DNA of 64,000 bases from Polyangiaceae bacterium. Lineage in GTDB: Bacteria; Myxococcota_A; Polyangia; Polyangiales; Polyangiaceae. This document shows, in pieces, positions 53,933 to 61,074 of the stretch (position 1 is the first letter of the stretch; each line of letters opens with the position of its first letter). Below the pieces are notes generated by a model that worked only from the letters and a program-made list of their open reading frames with translations, ran no database searches and had not been told where the DNA came from. The DNA lies in contig JAHBVX010000005.1 in the NCBI GenBank assembly GCA_019637295.1, positions 372,001 to 436,000 on the forward strand, given 5' to 3'. Position numbers and translations under genes: made by a program.

Positions 53933-55051
53933 GTGCCTCCGTCGATCCCGCGGCCCGACTCGCAGCCCCCCCGCTCGGGGCGTCGCTCGAGCGTGGCGCC
54001 CCACCCCCCGCTGAAGACCATCCACGAGCTGAGCCTTCACGACGTCGAGGCGCTGCGGCTGATCCTGCGCGGCAGCTCGGTGATCGACTGGCATCGCCTC
54101 AACTTCCCGGACGAGCGCCGCGCCGTCGAGTTCGTCAAGAACCACGAGCTCGATCTGGATCGGGACCGGGCGTACCTCGATCACGTCAAGCGGGAGGCCA
54201 TCCTGTACCTGAGGCGAAACTTTGCCTTCGCCATCCCCAAGCCCGTGGAGCGAGCGAGCATGCTCGAGTTGCTCATGATGGCAGCCGGCAAGGGGCACCG
54301 GCAGCTGTGCGCTTGTACGATCTTGAAGACGATTCACATCATCAACCACATGGCAGGTCGGGAGCTGCTCTTCCGACTTCCGATCAGTGATCGCGACCTG
54401 TTCCACTTCGTCGAGGAGAAGGTGTATCGCGTGGTCGGCACCATGCTGAGCGAAGGCTTTCCGATCACGGAGTTCGTCGGCGGACGCAAGAACCTGGACT
54501 CGACCTACACCAAGCTGCTGTCCAAACCCGAGTCCACGGCCGCCGCGCTCTACGACAAGCTACGATTTCGCATCGTCACCCGCTCTCGCGAACACCTGTT
54601 GCCCGTCCTCGCCTACCTGACGGAGCAGCTGTTCCCGTTCAACTACGTGGTCCCCAAGCAGAGCACCAACACCATCTTCCACTTTCGAAGCTTCTGCGAG
54701 AGTCACCCGCACCTGCGCGCGCTGGTCGATCAGCTGCAGGGGGAGTTCGACGACGCGCTGACCCCGGGCGACAATCGCTTCAGCGCCCCGAGCTACCGGG
54801 TCATCCACTTCGTCACGGACGTCCCCCTGCGCGTTCCGCCCCATTTGATGGATCAGGCGCCCTCCGGGTCGGAGTCCCTCGGCCCCATCGTCTACATGCT
54901 CTGCGAGTTCCAGCTGCTCGACGCCGAGAGCGAAGCCGCCAACGAGGCAAGCGACGCCAGCCACGAGGCCTACAAGGAGCGCCAGCGAGCGGCGGTCGCC
55001 CGCCGCCTCCGGGTCGGGGCGAGGGGTCGGGAATCGCGGCGCAAGCCCTGA
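53933..55051 (+). CDS. TIGR04552 family protein (RelA/SpoT-nucleotidyltransferase-like)
   Basis: A 372-residue cytoplasmic protein, GTG start. The body is helical and then mixed. YDKLRFRIVTRSREHLLPVLAYL followed by APSYRVIHFVTDVPL and VYMLCEFQLLDAESE recalls the (p)ppGpp synthetase/nucleotidyltransferase strand order, although I cannot confirm the catalytic residues. The family is conserved in myxobacteria and has been listed as TIGR04552. Substrate and role are unknown. It is followed after 40 bp by DUF507. Confidence 0.75.
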   Translation: MPPSIPRPDSQPPRSGRRSSVAPHPPLKTIHELSLHDVEALRLILRGSSVIDWHRLNFPDERRAVEFVKNHELDLDRDRAYLDHVKREAILYLRRNFAFAIPKPVERASMLELLMMAAGKGHRQLCACTILKTIHIINHMAGRELLFRLPISDRDLFHFVEEKVYRVVGTMLSEGFPITEFVGGRKNLDSTYTKLLSKPESTAAALYDKLRFRIVTRSREHLLPVLAYLTEQLFPFNYVVPKQSTNTIFHFRSFCESHPHLRALVDQLQGEFDDALTPGDNRFSAPSYRVIHFVTDVPLRVPPHLMDQAPSGSESLGPIVYMLCEFQLLDAESEAANEASDASHEAYKERQRAAVARRLRVGARGRESRRKP

Positions 55052-55091
55052 CGCTTGCCGTGGCCGCAGCGAAACGGTAAGGCACCCGGCC

Positions 55092-55601
55092 ATGCGGCTG
55101 TTCAGCGCCAAGGTCCCCGGGATCGCTTCGGAGATGGTCGAGTTGCTCACGACCGATGGGGCCATCGAGTGCGAAGACCGGTCGGAGGTGGTTCGCGACG
55201 TGGAGGCCGTGCTGCAACAGTACGTGCGGGACGAGCAAGAAGTGAGCGACAAGGCGCGAGATCTGCTCGCGGCGCGCGGCCTGCCGCACACGGATCTCGG
55301 CAAGATGCGCCGCCTGGTCGCGGACCAGCGAAAGCTGAAGATCGGCGACGACGCCATCGACTACCTGCTCGACCAACTGGTCGAAATGCTGATGCACTCG
55401 ACCAACGTCGCGGAGGTGTTCGTCGAGGACTGGGAGCTGCGCAAGCGCATGCGCGACCCGCTGCGCAAGCAGGCCAGCGAGGAAGAGAGCCTGCAGGAGG
55501 AGGTGCGCGGTCGCCTCAAGCACGTCGAGGAGGGCTCCGCGCTGTGGGAGATCGAGTACCGGCGCATGATGGAGGACATCAAGCGCCGCAAGGGCCTGTG
55601 A
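55092..55601 (+). CDS. DUF507 family protein
   Basis: A 169-residue acidic helical protein. MRLFSAKVPGIASEMVELLTTDGAIE, then RDVEAVLQQYVRDEQEVSDKARD, RRLVADQRKLKIGDDAIDYLLDQLVEMLMHS and FVEDWELRKRMRDPLRKQ are the family's conserved blocks. It forms a coiled-coil-like protein of unknown function. The end overlaps the start of the epimerase by 4 bases, so the genes are coupled. Confidence 0.85.
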   Translation: MRLFSAKVPGIASEMVELLTTDGAIECEDRSEVVRDVEAVLQQYVRDEQEVSDKARDLLAARGLPHTDLGKMRRLVADQRKLKIGDDAIDYLLDQLVEMLMHSTNVAEVFVEDWELRKRMRDPLRKQASEEESLQEEVRGRLKHVEEGSALWEIEYRRMMEDIKRRKGL

Positions 55602-56569
55602 GTTCGGCCGTGGCTCGCTACCTCGTGACTGGGGGCGCCGGGTTCATCGGCTCGAACCTAGTCTCTGCGCTCGTCGGTCGGGGTCAGCGCGTGCGCGTCG
55701 TGGACGACTGCTCCACCGGCACCTGGGACCACCTCGCGGGGCTCGACGCCGACCAACTCGAGCTTCAGGCCGGGGACATTCGTGACGCGGCGCTCATGCG
55801 GCGAGCCTGCGCCGGGGTGGAGGTCGTGTTCCACCACGCTGCGCTCGGCTCGGTCCCGCTCAGCATCGAGGACCCCGTGCGCGCCGACTCGGTGAACGTG
55901 GGCGGTACGGTGACCGTGCTCGACGCCGCCCGCGGCGCCGGGGTGCGACGGGTGGTCTTCGCGGCTTCCAGCGCCGCTTATGGGGATGAACCGTCGCTAC
56001 CCAAGCACGAAGGGTCGCCCGTCGTACCCCTGTCCCCCTACGCCGTGAGCAAGGTCGCGGCCGAGGCGTACGCTCGAGTGTTCTCGACCCTGTACGGTCT
56101 GGACACGGTCTGCCTGCGCTACTTCAACGTGTTTGGCAAGCACCAGCGGCCCGACGGCGCGTACGCCGCGGCCATCCCCAAGTTCTTGTGGGCCGCGTTG
56201 ACGGGGCGGGCGCTGACCGTGTTCGGCGACGGCAGCGCGACGCGCGACTTCTGCCACGTCGACAACGTGGTCGACGCCAACCTGCGTGCCGCGGAGTCCC
56301 CGGAGCGCTTCGAGGGCGAGGTCATCAACATCGCGACCGGCGAGCGCACGAGCCTGCTCGAGCTGATCGGCGCCATCTCGGAGTTGCTAGGGCGCCGGGT
56401 CGAGGTGGCGCACGCCCCGGAGCGCGCGGGAGACGTGCCCCACTCGGTGGCGGACGTGAGCCGCGCGCGCCAGCGTCTCGGCTATGACCCAAAGACCACC
56501 CTGCGCCAGGGTTTGCCCCAGACCCTGGACTACCTCAGAGCGCTGGCGGCCTCCCGCGAGGCCACATGA
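55598..56569 (+). CDS. NAD-dependent sugar epimerase/dehydratase (UDP-GlcNAc 4-epimerase-like)
   Basis: A 323-residue short-chain dehydrogenase/reductase (extended). The NAD site is YLVTGGAGFIGSNL, followed by VVFHHAALGSVPLSIEDP, the catalytic Ser in FAASSAAYGD and the YxxxK pair in PLSPYAVSKVAAE. RYFNVFGKHQRPDGAYAAAIPKF and TRDFCHVDNVVDAN suit a UDP-sugar 4-epimerase such as WbpP. It probably supplies sugars for surface polysaccharide. GTG 55598 overlaps the DUF507 stop; the stop overlaps the yicC start. Confidence 0.9.
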   Translation: MSSAVARYLVTGGAGFIGSNLVSALVGRGQRVRVVDDCSTGTWDHLAGLDADQLELQAGDIRDAALMRRACAGVEVVFHHAALGSVPLSIEDPVRADSVNVGGTVTVLDAARGAGVRRVVFAASSAAYGDEPSLPKHEGSPVVPLSPYAVSKVAAEAYARVFSTLYGLDTVCLRYFNVFGKHQRPDGAYAAAIPKFLWAALTGRALTVFGDGSATRDFCHVDNVVDANLRAAESPERFEGEVINIATGERTSLLELIGAISELLGRRVEVAHAPERAGDVPHSVADVSRARQRLGYDPKTTLRQGLPQTLDYLRALAASREAT

Positions 56570-57438
56570 AGAGCATGACCGGCTTCGGGGCGGGTGACGC
56601 GGCCCTGGGCACGGGCCGCGTGGTCGTCGAGATCCGCTCCCTCAACCACCGTTACCTGGACGTGCGTGTCCGGGTGCCGCCCGAGCTGCTGGAGCACGCC
56701 GTGTTCGTCGAGCAGCTGGCCCGCGGCAGCCTGGACCGCGGGCGCTACGACCTGGGGGTCCGACTCGAGGGCAACGTCCTGCCTCCCCCCCGCCTCAGCC
56801 GGGAGCGGATCGCCGCCCTTTACGCCGACCTGGTCGCGCTGGCGAGCGAGCTGTCCCCGGGCGCAGCCGTGTCGATCGAGTCCCTCCTGGGCCTGCCCGA
56901 GATGTTCGAGAGTCGGGGTCTGGCGGAGCCCGAGGCGGTGCGCTCCAGCCTGGCAGCCGCGATCGCGGCTGCGCGCGCTGCGCTGGATGTGATGCGCTCG
57001 GACGAGGGGGCGGCGTTGGCCCGGGACCTGAGGTCGCGCGTCGCCCTGGCCCGCGCGACCATCTCGCGCATGGAGCAGAGCGCGCCCGCCCTAGTGGACG
57101 CCCAACGACGGCGCTTGCGCGCGCGCATCGAGCGCCTGCTCGACGGTCAGGGCATCGAGGCCGACCCGGGTCGCCTCGAGACGGAGATCGCGCTGCTCTC
57201 CGAGCGCAGCGACGTCAGCGAGGAGCTGGTCCGGCTCGCGAGCCACCTGGACCAGTTCGAGGCGCTGCTCGAGATGCCCGAGGCCGTGGGAAGACGGCTG
57301 GACTTCCTGCTCCAGGAGATTGGTCGTGAGATCAACACCCTGGGCAGCAAGAGCCAGGACGCCGAGGTCGCGCACATCGTCGTCGAGCTCAAGGCCGAGA
57401 TCGAACGCATACGGGAGCAGGTGCAGAATGTCGAATGA
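56566..57438 (+). CDS. yicC: YicC family endoribonuclease-like protein
   Basis: A 290-residue protein: MKSMTGFGAG, VEIRSLNHRYLDVRVRVPPEL, and the C-terminal LETEIALLSERSDVSEELVRLASHLDQF and LDFLLQEIGREINTLGSKSQD are the YicC N and DUF1732 signatures. YicC proteins act as an endoribonuclease of small RNAs in E. coli. In many bacteria the gene precedes gmk, and here it overlaps it by 11 bases, which supports the assignment. Confidence 0.93.
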   Translation: MKSMTGFGAGDAALGTGRVVVEIRSLNHRYLDVRVRVPPELLEHAVFVEQLARGSLDRGRYDLGVRLEGNVLPPPRLSRERIAALYADLVALASELSPGAAVSIESLLGLPEMFESRGLAEPEAVRSSLAAAIAAARAALDVMRSDEGAALARDLRSRVALARATISRMEQSAPALVDAQRRRLRARIERLLDGQGIEADPGRLETEIALLSERSDVSEELVRLASHLDQFEALLEMPEAVGRRLDFLLQEIGREINTLGSKSQDAEVAHIVVELKAEIERIREQVQNVE

Positions 57439-58060
57439 CGGGCCGCTTCTCATCATCATTTCCTCACCAAGCGGCGCCGGAAAGACGACGCTGACCACGC
57501 GGCTGCGCGAGCGCGTCGCCAACCTGCGCTTCTCGGTCAGCCACACCACGCGGCGGGCACGCCCGAGTGAGCAAGACGGCCGGGAGTATCACTTCGTCAG
57601 CCGCGAGACCTTCGAACGACTGATCCAGCTCGACGAGTTTCTGGAGTACGCCGAGGTACATGGCAACCTGTACGGGACGAGCCGGCGCGAAGTGGAGACG
57701 GCCAAGGACGCGCGCGGGCTCATCTTCGACATCGACCACCAGGGAGCCCGGCAGATCAAGAGCGTGTATCCAGAGGCGGTCAGCGTGTTCATCTTGCCCC
57801 CGAGCATGTCCGTGCTCGAACAGAGACTGCGCGGCCGGGCCAGCGAGGACGAAGCCACCGTGCAACGCCGCTTCGCGGCCGCCAAGCTCGAGATCGGGCA
57901 CTACGGGCAGTTCGACTACCTGCTGGTGAACGACGACCTCGAGGACGCGACCGTGCGGCTCGTCAGCATCTTCCGCGCCGAGGAGTGCCGCCGCCAGCGG
58001 ATGGCGCGTCCCGCCGAGGGGTTGCTCGCCGAGGGTCGCGCGCCCGGTCGCACGCCTTGA
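57428..58060 (+). CDS. gmk: guanylate kinase
   Basis: A 210-residue enzyme that phosphorylates GMP to GDP. The P-loop is ISSPSGAGKTTLTTRL, followed by SVSHTTRRARPSEQDGREYHFV, FLEYAEVHGNLYGTSRREVE and GLIFDIDHQGARQIK, with the lid RLRGRASEDEATVQRR. Normal length. ATG 57428 lies within the yicC 3' end, overlapping by 11 bases, as in other genomes. Confidence 0.96.
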   Translation: MSNDGPLLIIISSPSGAGKTTLTTRLRERVANLRFSVSHTTRRARPSEQDGREYHFVSRETFERLIQLDEFLEYAEVHGNLYGTSRREVETAKDARGLIFDIDHQGARQIKSVYPEAVSVFILPPSMSVLEQRLRGRASEDEATVQRRFAAAKLEIGHYGQFDYLLVNDDLEDATVRLVSIFRAEECRRQRMARPAEGLLAEGRAPGRTP

Positions 58061-58095
58061 TCTTCGCCGGCCGCCGGTCTACTGCCGCCTGCGCC

Positions 58096-58965
58096 ATGGC
58101 GAACGTGCTCGGTGTGATGGGTGGCAGCGGGATCTACGATCTCCCACAGCTCGAGGACGTGCAGCGCCTCGACGTCGACACGCCCTTCGGTCGACCGAGC
58201 GGACCCATCGTCTCCGCGCGTCACGGAGAAACGAGGCTGCTGTTCCTGCCTCGGCACGGCGCCGGACACCGGCTGTCGCCTTCCAACATCGATTATCGCG
58301 CGAACGTCGCCGCCATGAAGCTGTGCGGAGCGACTCACCTGGTGAGTCTCTCCGCGGTGGGCAGCATGAGGGAGGACATCGCCCCAGGCGAGGTCGTGAT
58401 CGTGGACCAGTACCTCGACTTCACGAAGCAACGGGCCTCCACCTTCTTCGATGACGGCATCGTCGCGCACGTCGGGTTCGGCGATCCGGTGTGTCCGCTG
58501 CTCGCCCGCGAGTTGGTCGCTGCGGCGAAGCGCGCCGGCGCCACCGTGCACGACGGCGGCACCTACGTCTGCATCGAGGGGCCGCAGTTCTCCACCCGCG
58601 CGGAGAGCCGGTTCTATCGCAGTCTCGGCGTGAGCGTGATCGGCATGACGGCCATGCCGGAGGCGAAGCTGGCGCGCGAGGCCGAGCTGCCCTACGCGAC
58701 GGTCGCCCTGGTCACCGACTACGACTGCTGGCACGAGACCGCCGAGTCCGTGTCGGTGCACAACGTGCTCGCGGTGCTGCGCAGCAACGCCGACCAAGCG
58801 CAGCGCATCGTGCTCGAGCTCAGTCAATCCCTGCCGGACGCGACGCACAGCCCGGCCCACCGCGCCCTCGCCTCCGCGCTGATCACCGCGCCCGAGGCGC
58901 TCGGCGCCGAGGTCCGGTCGCGCCTGGGTTTCTTGATCTCCCCTCACCTATCCGAGCACTCATGA
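58096..58965 (+). CDS. mtnP: S-methyl-5'-thioadenosine phosphorylase
   Basis: A 289-residue cytosolic trimeric phosphorylase. MANVLGVMGGSGIYDLP gives the phosphate-binding GGSG, RHGAGHRLSPSNIDYRANV and LVSLSAVGSMREDI hold phosphate and base contacts, and IEGPQFSTRAESRFYR and VIGMTAMPEAKLARE are conserved. It converts methylthioadenosine and phosphate to adenine and methylthioribose 1-phosphate in methionine salvage. The ATG of the PfkB gene overlaps its stop (ATGA). Confidence 0.94.
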   Translation: MANVLGVMGGSGIYDLPQLEDVQRLDVDTPFGRPSGPIVSARHGETRLLFLPRHGAGHRLSPSNIDYRANVAAMKLCGATHLVSLSAVGSMREDIAPGEVVIVDQYLDFTKQRASTFFDDGIVAHVGFGDPVCPLLARELVAAAKRAGATVHDGGTYVCIEGPQFSTRAESRFYRSLGVSVIGMTAMPEAKLAREAELPYATVALVTDYDCWHETAESVSVHNVLAVLRSNADQAQRIVLELSQSLPDATHSPAHRALASALITAPEALGAEVRSRLGFLISPHLSEHS

Positions 58966-59882
58966 CCAAATCGAATCCTTCCGTCCTGATCGTGGGCTCG
59001 ATGGCCTTCGACGATCTGGAGCTACCCACCGAGAGCGCGCGCGACGTCATCGGCGGCTCCGCGACCTATGCCGCGCTCGCGACCTGCCTGTTCGCACCCG
59101 TCCGCGTCGTGGCGGTGGTCGGCACGGACTTCCCGGAGTCGGCGGTGACCGCGCTCTCGGATCGGGGCGTGGACACCAGCGGAATCGAGCGAGCAGAGGG
59201 CAAGACGTTTCGCTGGGCCGGACGCTACGCGAAGAACCTGGCGAGTCGCACCACCCTGGACACCCAACTGAACGTGTTCGCGGACTTCCGCCCCAAGCTG
59301 CCGGAGAGCTATCGCAGCTCCGACTTCTTGCTGCTCGGCAACATCCACCCGAGCCTTCAGCTCGAGGTGCTCGACAACGTGCCAAACCCACGTTTCGTCG
59401 CGGCGGACACCATGAACTTCTGGATCGAGCGCGAGCGTCCGCTGCTGGTCGAGCTGCTGCGTCGCATCGACTCACTGGTGATCAACGACGAGGAACTGCG
59501 TGAGCTGGGTGAGGACCACAACATCCGTCGCGCCGCTGCGCGGGTGCGTGCGCTGGGACCCAAGCGCTTGATCGTCAAGCGCGGCGAGTATGGCGCCATG
59601 CTGTTCGACGATCATGGCATCTTCTTCGCCCCCGCCTACCCCCTCGAGGAGGAGATCGATCCGACCGGCGCCGGGGACACCTTCGCCGGCGCGCTGGTGG
59701 GCTTTCTGGCGCAGCAGACCGAGATCGACGACTCCAGCGTCCGCCGGGGCCTGATGGTCGCAGCGACCGTCGCGTCCTTCTGCGTGGAAGGGGTCGGGAC
59801 CCAGCGGGTGGCGACCCTGACCCGCGCGGACGTGGCGGCGCGCCTCGACACGCTGCGAACCTTGGTGCATTTTGGAGGCTGA
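58962..59882 (+). CDS. PfkB-family sugar/nucleoside kinase
   Basis: A 306-residue kinase of the ribokinase fold. The N-terminal VLIVGSMAFDDLEL, the glycine motif VIGGSATYAALATCLF, and DPTGAGDTFAGALVGFL with the catalytic Asp are present; the anion hole is in GAGD. Substrate could be adenosine, ribose or another sugar, and a role in nucleoside salvage is suggested by the coupled methylthioadenosine phosphorylase. Its stop is 25 bp before the next gene. Confidence 0.9.
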   Translation: MTKSNPSVLIVGSMAFDDLELPTESARDVIGGSATYAALATCLFAPVRVVAVVGTDFPESAVTALSDRGVDTSGIERAEGKTFRWAGRYAKNLASRTTLDTQLNVFADFRPKLPESYRSSDFLLLGNIHPSLQLEVLDNVPNPRFVAADTMNFWIERERPLLVELLRRIDSLVINDEELRELGEDHNIRRAAARVRALGPKRLIVKRGEYGAMLFDDHGIFFAPAYPLEEEIDPTGAGDTFAGALVGFLAQQTEIDDSSVRRGLMVAATVASFCVEGVGTQRVATLTRADVAARLDTLRTLVHFGG

Positions 59883-59907
59883 CGGCAGCGCGGCGAGGAG
59901 GAGTGCC

Positions 59908-60933
59908 ATGACGATGAACCTGCGAGTGTCGGCTCTGTTGACGGCTATCGTCGTGGCGTCCGCCGGCTGCGGCGAAGACGACCCCGGTGGGGGTAAGGCG
60001 GGGAGCGGCGGGGGCAGCAGCGGCAGCTGCAAGCCAAGCGCGGAGAGTTGCTACGTGGCGGGGGCCGAGGGCCCCGGGAACGAGTGCATGGCGAAGGCCG
60101 ATTTCAGCGGCAGCGCCGTGGCGCAGCTGCGCGTCGCGTCACACCAGGTCAAGAGCCCCACGACCCTGGCCGCGCCGTTCATGCAGAACGCCATCATCAC
60201 CAAGAAGAGCGCGCTGTTCGAGCCGACCTGCAACCTGGACGGCACCGGGCAGTTCAACCTGCTGCTCACGGTGGACAGCGGTGCCTCCACGCTCACCCTC
60301 GCCGGGGGAGTGCCCCAAGCGCTGCTGGGACCGGCGACGGCAGGTACCTGCTACGCGCGCCTCGACGCCGGCGGGGGCATCGTCGTCGAGCCCGTGACGG
60401 CGCCGATGACTCTGGGCTCGGACGGTCAGTTCACGGCCACCTTCGGCTCGTTCGTGCTGCCGATCTACCTGGAAGACTCCGCTGACGCCGAGAAGGCGGT
60501 GCTCATGCCGCTGCACGAGATGACCGTCACCGGGAAGCTCAGCGCCGACCACAACTGCATCGGCCGCTACGCCCACGAGCGAGGCAACCCGAGCCAGTCC
60601 TGCCAACCCGGGGAGGGTCAGTTCGCCTGGGAGCCCGCCGGGCGCTACGAGGGCTACATCACCGTGACCGAGGCCGACGAGGTCTTCGTGCACTCGCTCG
60701 GGCAGACGCTGTGCGTGGTCCTCACGGGAGATCCGACGCTGTGGAAGGGCCCCAAGCCAGACCTGAACTGCAAGACCAGCCAGGGGTTCGTGGACAACGG
60801 CGGCCTGCCCAAAGGCGACTGGTGCTCGACCACCAACAGCGCCGGTGGCTGCCAGGACAGCTGGCGACTGGTCATCGACTACGCCGCCCAGGCCATCCAG
60901 ATCGGTGGCGAGTACGGCAGCGGCTGCAGCTAG
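59908..60933 (+). CDS. exported lipoprotein of unknown function
   Basis: A 341-residue protein with signal MTMNLRVSALLTAIVVASAGCG and a Gly/Ser-rich spacer. The mature part has beta-strand character (FNLLLTVDSGASTLTLAGG, TATFGSFVLPIYLED, YEGYITVTEADEVFVHSLG) and about 10 Cys that may pair. I do not recognise a family. GAGGAGG stands 6 bp before the ATG. The gene may share a transcript with the PfkB kinase. The next gene begins 141 bp later. Confidence 0.8.
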   Translation: MTMNLRVSALLTAIVVASAGCGEDDPGGGKAGSGGGSSGSCKPSAESCYVAGAEGPGNECMAKADFSGSAVAQLRVASHQVKSPTTLAAPFMQNAIITKKSALFEPTCNLDGTGQFNLLLTVDSGASTLTLAGGVPQALLGPATAGTCYARLDAGGGIVVEPVTAPMTLGSDGQFTATFGSFVLPIYLEDSADAEKAVLMPLHEMTVTGKLSADHNCIGRYAHERGNPSQSCQPGEGQFAWEPAGRYEGYITVTEADEVFVHSLGQTLCVVLTGDPTLWKGPKPDLNCKTSQGFVDNGGLPKGDWCSTTNSAGGCQDSWRLVIDYAAQAIQIGGEYGSGCS

Positions 60934-61074
60934 CTTCGCCCACCTGAACCTACAGAGTGGGACAACATGCCGCCCGCGTCGCAGGTCGCGCGCGCGTCGG
61001 GGCCGCTTTCGCGCTAGGCTTTGCGGGCCGTTGCGCGGGCTTCGCGTGCGGCGTCTTTGCCGCGGGAGAACCTC

